Part shown: positions 20,654 through 28,405 of the stretch, one piece after another | How positions within the stretch are numbered: position 1 is the stretch's first letter | Layout of the letters: each line of letters opens with the position of its first letter | Origin: Alphaproteobacteria bacterium | Lineage (GTDB): Bacteria; Pseudomonadota; Alphaproteobacteria; UBA6615 | DNA: 43,819 bases | NCBI GenBank assembly: GCA_039980135.1 | Contig: JBDXCV010000015.1 | Coordinates: 1 to 43,819, forward strand | Reading direction: 5' to 3' | The notes under the pieces: generated by a model | Seen by the model: only the letters and a program-made list of their open reading frames with translations | Databases searched by the model: none | What the model was told of the DNA's origin: nothing | Program-made: the position numbers and the translations under genes

Positions 20654-23386
20654 TTAGGCCTTTGCGGCAGCCGGCGAAGTTTGTTCGACCAAAGAGACGA
20701 CGTTCCTGGGCTTCCCGAAGCGCGTGGCATTCAACGCCATCGCCAGACGTTCGCCGAAAACCTGCTTGCGGAACGGCTTGCGCAGATAGATTGCGTGGCG
20801 GCAGTGCGCGAGCAGTTTTTTGCAATGATCCTCGGGGTATCCCGACATCATGAGAACGCCAATGGCCGGGTTGTGCTGGATTGCGAGCTCCACCACGTTC
20901 GGCCCGGTCAGCGGACCGGGAAGGACCACGTCCGAGACGATCCCGTCGAAATCGAACTTTCGATCATGCAGAATCTGGATCGCGTTCTCTCCGGTATCGG
21001 CCCGCAGCACGCTGTAGCCAAGCTGGAGAAGGAAGTTCTCGCAGATGTCACCGACGACGGTCTCGTCCTCGATGAGCAGGATGGATTTGCCTGCTCCGTA
21101 GACCTGGACATCCGATGTGGCGGTCGTCGCCGGTCGACCAGCAATCGGTTCGGTCGCCAGGGGCAGATATATGTTTGCGGTCGTTCCGACGTCGGGTTCG
21201 CTGATGACTTCGATGTCGCCATCCGATTGACGCACGAAGCCATGCACCATGCTCAGCCCCAACCCGCTGCCGTCACGCGTACGCTTGGTCGTGAAGAAGG
21301 GTTCGAATACCCGTGCGAGGTCATCGGGTTCGATGCCGGTTCCGTTGTCGCTGACCGACAAGCGCACGTATCGCCCCGGGGAGAGCTCGAGGGCATCGTT
21401 CGACCGGGGGCCGCCAATTTCGACGCATTCCGTGCGGACCTCGATCTTGCCGCCGTGCGGCAGGGCGGCGCGTGCGTTGATCACCAGATTGAGGAGCGCA
21501 TTCTCGAGCTGGTTCTGGTCGATCTTGACGATATTCGGTGCGGTTTCGCCCGTGTATTCGATCTCGACGGTCTCGCCGATGCTGCTGATGAGCAGGGGCC
21601 GCATATCCGCCAACAGGAGATCGAGATCGGTGACCTGGGGACGGAGCTCCTGATTGCGTGTGAACGCGACCAAACGTGATGTCAGCTCGGCGCCCTTTTC
21701 TGCCGCATCGATGGCATTGCGCGCCAGCGGCCGCAGACGACTGGCGTCCTCGAGTTGTTCCTCAACAAGTTCCAGATGCCCCAGGATGATGGCGAGCAGA
21801 TTGTTGAAGTCATGGGCGATGCCGCCGGTGAGCTTGCCCATCGCCTGCATCTTCTGGCCCTGCACCAGCTGCTGTTCGGTGGTTTTCTCCTGCGTCACAT
21901 CAATCGCGCCACCGTCCCAGACAATGCGTTCGCCCTGGCGCCGCACGGTCCCAAACATGCGTGCCCATGCAATCTGACCGCCTGGTGTCTTGACGCGAAC
22001 GTCCTGATATCGGGATTCCGGCGTTTCGATTTCGCCATCGACGAGGCGCTGCCACAGCTCCCGGTCTTCCGGAACAATGGCGTTGATGAACAAGGTGGGA
22101 TCAGTCGTGACCAGGTGACGTTCGAAACCGAAAACGCGGGGCGTGCCGACATTGAAAACAGGGAAGGTGACGCGGTCGGGTTCGGCCACCCGGCGGAATA
22201 TGATGCCCGGCAGATGTTCCGCGATGCGTCCCAGGAGTTCGCGCCGCTCTTCCTCGGCATGGAATCTCTGTGCGGTCTGGCTGGCTTGAATTTCGACCGC
22301 CATGTCGTTGAAATTCTGTCCCAGGGCGCGGAGTTCGCGGGGAATAATCATCGTGTCGGTGGGCACACGCCAGTCTAGTTTCCCGTGCGCGATTTGCGAT
22401 GTGCCCCGGATAACGGCGTTGATGGGCCGCAGCATGAGGCCGGCCAGGAACCAGCCCAGGATCGCCGCGGTCGCGACGCCCAATGCGATGATCGCGTAGG
22501 CGGCGTCCACGAAGCGGTCGGCACGGGCCTGAAGCTCGGCGAAGGGCTGCGGGACCATGATGCCCCAGCCGGTTTCAGGTAGAAACGTGAAGCCGGCGAT
22601 CATGTCGGCTTTGACGGCCGGGGAGTGGAACTGCGTGACACCCGTTTCACCCCGCAACATGCGCGCGACGGGGTCAATTGCGGACAAATTCCGGAGGCTG
22701 TCCACCCAGGCCGATTTCGGATGGGCGAGGACTTGGCCCGTTGCGTCGATGATCGCCGCATGCCCGCCGTCGCCGAATGCAACGGATTGCTGAATCTTGC
22801 GGATGAAGCTGGTGGAAAGCACCCCGATCGCGATGTCGCCATTTGGCAATGCCCGGGCGAGATAGATTGTCGGGCGTCCGCGGGTATCCAGCTGCACCGG
22901 GAAAAATCGCAACGTATCGGCCGGCGCACCGGCGAGCAGTTCGCGGCGTACGTCGCGCGCGATATCAACGCGTTCGTTGCCGCCGACTTTCCATAAAAAC
23001 TTCGCCTTTCCGTCCGGGGCGTAGATTTCGAAGGAACGGAACTTCAACCGGAGCGCGACTTGCCGCAGGTAGTGGGAGGTCTGATCAAAGCGCACGGCCT
23101 GGGCGAACAGATCAAACCCGATTTCGACATCGTCGATATAGCGTTCGATGGATTCCCTGGCGTTGGTTGCCAGAAGTAGATGCTTTTCCTCGACGGCTTC
23201 GATTTCATGCTGGAGAGCGGTTCGCTCGACCCATCCGCTCAGGAATGCCGTCGGGACGAGGGCGATCATTGTGAAGGCAAGAGCCAGGACGACCCGCATC
23301 GTCAGCATGCGCGAAAGCAACTTTCTCACCCGGCCGGGCTGATTCTCGGAGGTTTCTTCGACGGCCTCGGGAGTAAATATTGTCAT
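20654..23386 (-). CDS. Hybrid sensor histidine kinase, Cache-HAMP-PAS-HisKA-HATPase-REC (paralogue 1)
   Basis: 910 residues, inner membrane. Order: TM1 (about 31-52), a periplasmic double-Cache-type sensor domain (about 55-290), TM2 (about 295-319), HAMP linker, PAS-like domain (about 385-500), HisKA with phosphohistidine H525 (GGIAHDFNNLL), HATPase with N-box near 629-640, G1 DNGTGIEPDD (680-689) and G2 GSGLGLSMVHG (706-716), and a C-terminal receiver with D819 and K870. Cache domains usually bind small carboxylates or amino acids. The same strand carries the regulator gene 49 bases upstream. It is a full-length paralogue of the kinase at 28406-31138, and both flank the TRAP transporter genes, so it probably senses the transported compound. 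No HPt domain is visible in the window. Confidence 0.95.
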   Translation of the reverse strand: MTIFTPEAVEETSENQPGRVRKLLSRMLTMRVVLALAFTMIALVPTAFLSGWVERTALQHEIEAVEEKHLLLATNARESIERYIDDVEIGFDLFAQAVRFDQTSHYLRQVALRLKFRSFEIYAPDGKAKFLWKVGGNERVDIARDVRRELLAGAPADTLRFFPVQLDTRGRPTIYLARALPNGDIAIGVLSTSFIRKIQQSVAFGDGGHAAIIDATGQVLAHPKSAWVDSLRNLSAIDPVARMLRGETGVTQFHSPAVKADMIAGFTFLPETGWGIMVPQPFAELQARADRFVDAAYAIIALGVATAAILGWFLAGLMLRPINAVIRGTSQIAHGKLDWRVPTDTMIIPRELRALGQNFNDMAVEIQASQTAQRFHAEEERRELLGRIAEHLPGIIFRRVAEPDRVTFPVFNVGTPRVFGFERHLVTTDPTLFINAIVPEDRELWQRLVDGEIETPESRYQDVRVKTPGGQIAWARMFGTVRRQGERIVWDGGAIDVTQEKTTEQQLVQGQKMQAMGKLTGGIAHDFNNLLAIILGHLELVEEQLEDASRLRPLARNAIDAAEKGAELTSRLVAFTRNQELRPQVTDLDLLLADMRPLLISSIGETVEIEYTGETAPNIVKIDQNQLENALLNLVINARAALPHGGKIEVRTECVEIGGPRSNDALELSPGRYVRLSVSDNGTGIEPDDLARVFEPFFTTKRTRDGSGLGLSMVHGFVRQSDGDIEVISEPDVGTTANIYLPLATEPIAGRPATTATSDVQVYGAGKSILLIEDETVVGDICENFLLQLGYSVLRADTGENAIQILHDRKFDFDGIVSDVVLPGPLTGPNVVELAIQHNPAIGVLMMSGYPEDHCKKLLAHCRHAIYLRKPFRKQVFGERLAMALNATRFGKPRNVVSLVEQTSPAAAKA

Positions 23387-23435
23387 CTCGTTTTCGGGCC
23401 TTATCGCCTGGTGAAGGGTCTGGTCGTTCGCGCGG

Positions 23436-23891
23436 TCAGCTGGCGAGCAATTCGCGGAATGGGCCGAGGTTGATCGGCTTGCGGAAGGAATGAACCGTGT
23501 GAATTCCGTCAGGATCCGTGAGGGCGCGTGAAAACTGCGAGAAATCCGAACGCAGCCCGCTCATGAAGATGATTTTCTTGGGTGAGTGGCTGCCCGAAAG
23601 CCAGCGTGCGATCTCGACGCCGTCGCATTCCGGCATCATGATGTCGATGAGGAGGATGTCGGGGTCGAAATCCCGATACTCGGCGGCGAATTCCGAGGAA
23701 TGCGTCAATGTCTGGACTTCGAAATTCAGATCCTCGGCGACGAACTGGATGAACTCCAGATACTTTTCCTCGCTGTCGATCGCGAGCAGACGGCGCTTTC
23801 GGTGACCCTCGTTCATGCGGCGCAAGACCGCGTTGCGGATATCGCCTCGGCCGGCGAACGGTGTGATCTCTGCGTGAATATCGAGGCTCAT
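23436..23891 (-). CDS. Single-domain response regulator (paralogue 1)
   Basis: 151 residues: a receiver domain with no output domain. Phosphoacceptor Asp83 (LLIDIMMPE), Ser111 and Lys138 are in place. The acidic pocket normally reads DD; here it is D39-S40, so one metal-binding acid is replaced, although E41 follows. Start ATG 23891 was chosen for the GGAGAG site 6 bases upstream, and it agrees with the paralogue at 31174-31674. It is the first gene of a two-gene unit with the downstream hybrid kinase. A stand-alone receiver could pass phosphate to a distant output protein, act by protein contact, or drain phosphate from the kinase. Confidence 0.92.
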   Translation of the reverse strand: MSLDIHAEITPFAGRGDIRNAVLRRMNEGHRKRRLLAIDSEEKYLEFIQFVAEDLNFEVQTLTHSSEFAAEYRDFDPDILLIDIMMPECDGVEIARWLSGSHSPKKIIFMSGLRSDFSQFSRALTDPDGIHTVHSFRKPINLGPFRELLAS

Positions 23892-24330
23892 CGGTACTCT
23901 CCAGATGAATGATTCGGCGTTCGGGTGCGGTATGAACGCGTGTTTGTCGTAGATGAATACGCAAGCCATGTGCCAATCGTGATAGGTCCAATCACGATTC
24001 CTAAGTATCTGAAAAAATGGGCGTATTCTCGACACCCGAGTCGTTTGACAGGCTCCATTTTGAGAATGATCGTCGCGGGAGTCGCGAATTGCGCACCGCA
24101 GGTCGGGGCCGATCACTCCCAGGCGGCGGCGGGTCTACGGGTGTCCGTTTTCGTCAGGGAAAATCGCCGGAATAACCTTTGGAGTTCCGCCGTTTGCAGG
24201 GCGAACGTGATGCAACGGGTTTGTAGTAGGCACGCCGTGCGGTTGGCGCGGGGGAACGACAAAAAAATCATGGGATGAACCCGCATGAAGCGCCCGCACA
24301 TTCCGGGTGTCGAACAGGGAGAAAACACAA
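23892..24330. promoter_or_regulatory. Divergent promoter region regulator / TRAP unit with a perfect inverted repeat
   Basis: About 440 bases with no convincing gene. A perfect inverted repeat AATCGTGAT (23975-23983) and ATCACGATT (23991-23999), 7 bases apart, lies about 85 bases from the regulator start and is the best operator candidate. TTGACA at 24045-24050 could be a -35 element for the TRAP operon, but no good -10 hexamer follows at the right distance. The binding protein's ribosome site AGGGAG (24316-24321) closes the region. Confidence 0.45.
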
Positions 24331-25377
24331 ATGCTGAAGCAGCTGTTCAGGAGCCTTGCCGTTGCCGGGGTCGCCATTGTGGTGGCCACGGGCATCGCCG
24401 AGGCTCAAGAGAAGACTTTCTACAAGATGGGCACATTCCCGCCCGGCACGTCCGTGAACCTCATTCACACGGCCTGGGCGAATGCCATCAACCGTCACGT
24501 GCCCAATGCCGAAGTACAGCTTTCGGCGTCGGGTCCGGCGACCCGGCACATGCTGCAGGTCGCGGCGGGTGATATGGACTTCTCGCTCACGTCCATGATC
24601 TCGATCCAGCTCATGGGCGCCCACAAGGGGCCGTTCAAGAATTTGAAAGAGGGTGACGACCCGGCCAAGAAACTGTCGATCGTATTCGCCCATCCGATCG
24701 GCGCGCGCCACTATGTAGTCTTCGACGAATCACCGATCCAGACCTTCGCCGACTTCAAGGGCAAGAAGGTGTTCCTCGGACCGCCGGGCGGCACCGCCAC
24801 CCAGCAGAACCTGATCACGGTGAAGGGCCAGACCGGCTACGAACCGGGCAAGGACTTCGAGCTGGTCAAGCTCAACTGGGGACCGGCGATCCAGGCGTTT
24901 CAGGACCGCAAGTACGACGTCATGATGCTGCCGGGCATAACGCCCGATCCGCGCATCCAGCAGATCGCGCTGACATCCAAGATTCGCGTTATCGGGGTCG
25001 ATGAGGCCCAGATGCTGGCCGACCCCGGGACCAAGCGAATTCTCGACAACCCGATGAATTCGTTGACGGATCTGGCACCAAACGCCTATGGCGCCAACCA
25101 GATGAACACCACGTCCGTAAAGCTGGTGGACCCGAAAGTGGCGCTGGCGGTTCGTGCGGATATGGATCCCGACGTGGTTTACGCCATGACCAAGGCTTTC
25201 TGGGAGAATATCGAGGAAGCCCACGCGTTGGCCCCCTGGATGAGCGCGGCGGTCTCGCTCGATCAGGCGTTGTTCCCGATCCCGAACGGGATTCACCCGG
25301 GCGCGCTGCGTTATTACAAGGAGAAGGGGCTCACGATCCCCGACGCTTTTGTGGATGGTAAGCGGGTGCCGCAATAG
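24331..25377 (+). CDS. TAXI-family TRAP transporter substrate-binding protein
   Basis: 348 residues, periplasmic. A Sec signal peptide covers about residues 1-26 (basic MLKQLFR, hydrophobic core, then a cleavage site around AEAQ-EK). The mature part has TAXI features: TFYKMGTFPPGT at the start, QVAAGDMDFSLTS near 84-96, and a lobe-crossing KGKKVFLGPPGG near 144-155. TAXI proteins deliver substrates such as glutamate, 2-oxoglutarate or other organic acids to TRAP permeases; the substrate here is not determined. ATG 24331 has AGGGAG 9 bases upstream. It is the first gene of the transporter unit and is separated from the permease gene by a strong hairpin. Confidence 0.94.
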   Translation: MLKQLFRSLAVAGVAIVVATGIAEAQEKTFYKMGTFPPGTSVNLIHTAWANAINRHVPNAEVQLSASGPATRHMLQVAAGDMDFSLTSMISIQLMGAHKGPFKNLKEGDDPAKKLSIVFAHPIGARHYVVFDESPIQTFADFKGKKVFLGPPGGTATQQNLITVKGQTGYEPGKDFELVKLNWGPAIQAFQDRKYDVMMLPGITPDPRIQQIALTSKIRVIGVDEAQMLADPGTKRILDNPMNSLTDLAPNAYGANQMNTTSVKLVDPKVALAVRADMDPDVVYAMTKAFWENIEEAHALAPWMSAAVSLDQALFPIPNGIHPGALRYYKEKGLTIPDAFVDGKRVPQ

Positions 25378-25397
25378 AGCGGACCAGACCCAAGTCG

Positions 25398-25462
25398 GAT
25401 ATGCACGCGGCGGCCGGAACGAGGGGCTATCAGCCCAGCAGCGTTCCGGCCGTCGGCATATC
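25398..25462 (+). other. Large stem-loop between the TRAP binding protein and permease genes
   Basis: Three nested helices: GATATGC (25398-25404) with GCATATC (25456-25462); CGGCCGGAACG (25411-25421) with CGTTCCGGCCG (25442-25452), 11 perfect pairs; and an apical GGGC-TATCA-GCCC (25424-25436). It begins 20 bases after the binding protein stop and ends 11 bases before the permease ATG. No U-run follows, so full termination is unlikely. In other binding-protein operons such structures protect the upstream mRNA and raise binding protein over permease; that role is inferred here. Confidence 0.75.
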
Positions 25463-25473
25463 GGGGGCCTTGA

Positions 25474-27417
25474 ATGGACAATCTGACCGCCGTTGAGCGC
25501 TCGATTTTGGGTGGCATGGACTTCGTGGCGCGTATTGCGGCATTCGCGCTGTGCTTCTACGCCATGTATGTCGCCGGGATCGCGTTGCTGGAGGAGAATC
25601 TCCAGCGCAGCTCGTTTTTCGCAGCTGGTGCCGGGATCGTTCTTCTGACGGAACCGCTCGCGCGCCGCCACGCAGCGGCGCCGGGGGCTGTTCGCGCGCT
25701 TCTGTGGTTGACCGACGTCGTGCTCGTCACGGCCTTCGTGCTGGCGATGGCGCGGTTCATGACGGTTGCCGAGGAGATGTCGGATTCGATCATCTTCTTC
25801 ACCGACCATGATCGCTGGCTGGCAGTTTTTGCGGGGCTCGTGGCGGTCGAATTGACCCGGCGTCGGTTCGGTATCATTTTGCCGACGATCGTTGTGCTGT
25901 CCGTCCTGTATATGCTGTTCGGCGCCAATCTGCCGGGCTTCCTGCGCCATTCCGGTTTCCCGCTCGGCGAAACGCTCGAATTGATCTGGTGGCGGCCGGG
26001 TGAGGGCATCTTCAACCTGCCGCTCGATGTGGTCAGTCGCATCGTGCTGGTGTTCCTGATCTTCGGCGCGGTACTCGAAGGCACCGGCGGCGGTGCAATC
26101 CTGCTGAAGATGGCGACGGCCGCGACGGCCCGGTTGCGCGGCGGCCCGGCCCATGCCGCGATCCTCGGCAGTGCCATGTTCGGCACCATCAACGGCAGCC
26201 CGGTGGCCAATGTGGCGTCCACGGGCGTCTTCACGATTCCGCTGATCAAGAAGCAGGGCTTCAAATCGTCCTTTGCCGGCGGGGTCGAGGCGTCGGCGTC
26301 TTCCGGCGGCCAGTTCACGCCGCCCATCATGGGCGCGGTCGCGTTCATTCTTGCCGATCTTGCGGGTGTGCCCTACGTGACCGTCGCCATCGCCGCGATC
26401 ATTCCCGCACTGTTTTATTATTTCAGCCTCTTTGCCGCCGTCTACACCGAGGCGGCGCGCCTGGGAATCGGTGCGCTTCCACCTGCCGAGCGTCCCGTTC
26501 TGAGCCGTTGGGACTGGCTTCAGTCATTGCGGTTTTTCGGGCCTCTCATCGTGATAATCGGTATTCTGGTTTCCGGTCGCTCCGCCGCGATGGCCGGGTT
26601 CGTCGGTATTCTTGTGGCCATTCCGACCGGTTTGATTCTCGAGCGCGGCCTCTATCGCGACCCGGGTGAAACGCTTCGCCGATACGGCAAGGCTATCGCA
26701 CGGGCGTTTGTTTCGGGCGGGCGTCAGTCGGCGGCGATCCTTGTGATTGTGGGTGCGATCGGCATTTTCATGAGCGTGGTGAACACCACGGGCGTCGCCT
26801 TCAAATTTGCCGGCCTGATCGCAGAACTCGGTGAGGGTTCTCTGTTCCTGGCGCTCGGCCTGGCGATGATCTCTTCGCTCATTCTCGGCATGGGGCTCCC
26901 GACACTACCCGCTTATTTTCTGGTGGCGATCTTTCTTGCTCCCGCCGTTGGCCAACTGGGCGTGGAGATATTGCTGGCGCATCTGTTCGTCCTGCTGTTC
27001 GCGATCCTGTCGAATGTGACCCCGCCCGTGGCTATCGCCGCCTATACGGCAGCCCCCATCGCCGACGCCGATCCCCTTGCGACGGGTTTCCAGGCTGTGC
27101 GTGTGGCGATCGTCGGATTCATCATCCCCTATGTCTGGATCTACTATCCCTCGCTGGTCCTTGTCGTCGATTTCCAGTGGGGCGAGTTCATCTGGATCAT
27201 GTTCCGGTTACCGATCGCCATCTGGCTTGTGGCGACTGCGTTGTCCGGGCATGAGTTCAAGGGGCTCGGTACACCCGAGCGAGCGCTGCGCGCCGCACTC
27301 GCACTCGCAGTGCTGCTGGTCGACCCCATGATCCATGCGCCGGCGGTTGTGCTGGCAGTGGCGCTTCTGGGATGGCGTTTTTCCGCGCGGCCTCGGGTGT
27401 CCGACGCCGCCGTTTAG
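25474..27417 (+). CDS. TRAP transporter permease, fused small and large membrane subunits
   Basis: 647 residues, polytopic inner-membrane protein in which the 4-TM DctQ-like and 12-TM DctM-like parts are fused, as usual with TAXI binding proteins. Conserved blocks of the large subunit are visible: INGSPVANVASTGVFTIPLI (about 239-258), ASSGGQFTPPIMG (274-286) and LGMGLPTLPAYFL (about 471-483). TRAP systems drive uptake with an ion gradient, often sodium. The ATG at 25474 follows a GGGGG stretch (25463-25467) right after the intercistronic hairpin. The stop is 43 bases before the next gene, which encodes a second, DctP-type, binding protein. Confidence 0.94.
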   Translation: MDNLTAVERSILGGMDFVARIAAFALCFYAMYVAGIALLEENLQRSSFFAAGAGIVLLTEPLARRHAAAPGAVRALLWLTDVVLVTAFVLAMARFMTVAEEMSDSIIFFTDHDRWLAVFAGLVAVELTRRRFGIILPTIVVLSVLYMLFGANLPGFLRHSGFPLGETLELIWWRPGEGIFNLPLDVVSRIVLVFLIFGAVLEGTGGGAILLKMATAATARLRGGPAHAAILGSAMFGTINGSPVANVASTGVFTIPLIKKQGFKSSFAGGVEASASSGGQFTPPIMGAVAFILADLAGVPYVTVAIAAIIPALFYYFSLFAAVYTEAARLGIGALPPAERPVLSRWDWLQSLRFFGPLIVIIGILVSGRSAAMAGFVGILVAIPTGLILERGLYRDPGETLRRYGKAIARAFVSGGRQSAAILVIVGAIGIFMSVVNTTGVAFKFAGLIAELGEGSLFLALGLAMISSLILGMGLPTLPAYFLVAIFLAPAVGQLGVEILLAHLFVLLFAILSNVTPPVAIAAYTAAPIADADPLATGFQAVRVAIVGFIIPYVWIYYPSLVLVVDFQWGEFIWIMFRLPIAIWLVATALSGHEFKGLGTPERALRAALALAVLLVDPMIHAPAVVLAVALLGWRFSARPRVSDAAV

Positions 27418-27460
27418 GATAGATTACGCCCGTCATAAGCACTTAGGACGGGGTCGTCAG

Positions 27461-28384
27461 ATGTCGGAACCAATTCAAATTCGCATGGGCGGCTATGGTC
27501 CGCCGACCACCACGCACAGCCGTGCCCTCAAATTCATCGGCGACCGCCTCGAAGAACAGTTCGGCGACGGCGTGGACGTTAAATATATCTGGAACATCAT
27601 GGACTTCGGCTACCGGGCCGACGAAATCCTCTGGCTGACCGAATGCGGTATCCTCACGATGTCCTACCAGTCGACGAGCTATCTGACGGACCGGGTACCC
27701 GAACTTGAATTCGTCGACCTGCCGTTTCTCTTTGCGGATATCGACGAAGCGCGCGCGGCGTTCGACGGCCCGCTCGGGCGCTATCTCGATGAACGCATCG
27801 AGGCCGGGTTCAACTACCGGATGCTCGGCTATTTCGAGAACGGCTTCCGGCATATCTCAAACAAGTTGCGGCCGATACACCTGCCGGCGGACCTCAAGGA
27901 TATGAAGATCCGCATGCTGCCGAGCGACATGCATGTCCGGACGTTCGATTTGCTGGGGGCCGAACCGCTGCGTATGGATCTGACCGAGGCCATCGAGCAG
28001 GTCGTCAATGGCACCCTGGACGCGCAGGAAAACCCGCTCGCCAACACGGTCACCTACGGCGTTCACAACTATCATCCGCACCACACACTTAGCGCCCATT
28101 TCTACCTGTCACGCGGTGTCTACGGGCATCGCGAGAGTGTCGATGGCTGGCCGGAGGAATTCCGCAACGCCATGAAGGAAGCGGTGCAGGCGGCGACCGC
28201 CTATCAGCGTGATCTTGCGGTGGCGGAAGAGGATATTTCTCAACAGGCGCTGGACGATGCGGGCTGCCAGACAGTTGAATTGACGGATGACGAGCGCGCC
28301 ACGTTCCGCGAGGCTGTCGCGCCGCTATACGAGGAAGCGCGTGCACGGTTCGGCGACACGATGTTCGATCTGCTGCGAAAGTGA
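27461..28384 (+). CDS. DctP-type substrate-binding protein without signal peptide
   Basis: 307 residues of the DctP/TRAP binding-protein family. The family's central block is clear at about 144-188: HLPADLKDMKIRMLPSD, then LGAEPLRMDLTEAIEQ and GTLDAQENPL, including the Arg that binds substrate carboxylates. Unlike the exported members, this protein begins MSEPIQIRMGGYGPPTT, directly at the first strand of the mature domain. The in-frame upstream codons have no hydrophobic core and lie in the end of the permease gene, so no hidden leader is evident. It may be cytoplasmic, or the leader may have been lost. It follows the permease by 43 bases in the same unit, although that permease class normally works with the TAXI protein. 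Confidence 0.88.
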   Translation: MSEPIQIRMGGYGPPTTTHSRALKFIGDRLEEQFGDGVDVKYIWNIMDFGYRADEILWLTECGILTMSYQSTSYLTDRVPELEFVDLPFLFADIDEARAAFDGPLGRYLDERIEAGFNYRMLGYFENGFRHISNKLRPIHLPADLKDMKIRMLPSDMHVRTFDLLGAEPLRMDLTEAIEQVVNGTLDAQENPLANTVTYGVHNYHPHHTLSAHFYLSRGVYGHRESVDGWPEEFRNAMKEAVQAATAYQRDLAVAEEDISQQALDDAGCQTVELTDDERATFREAVAPLYEEARARFGDTMFDLLRK

Positions 28385-28405
28385 GTTGGCAGCGACGGCT
28401 TGCGG

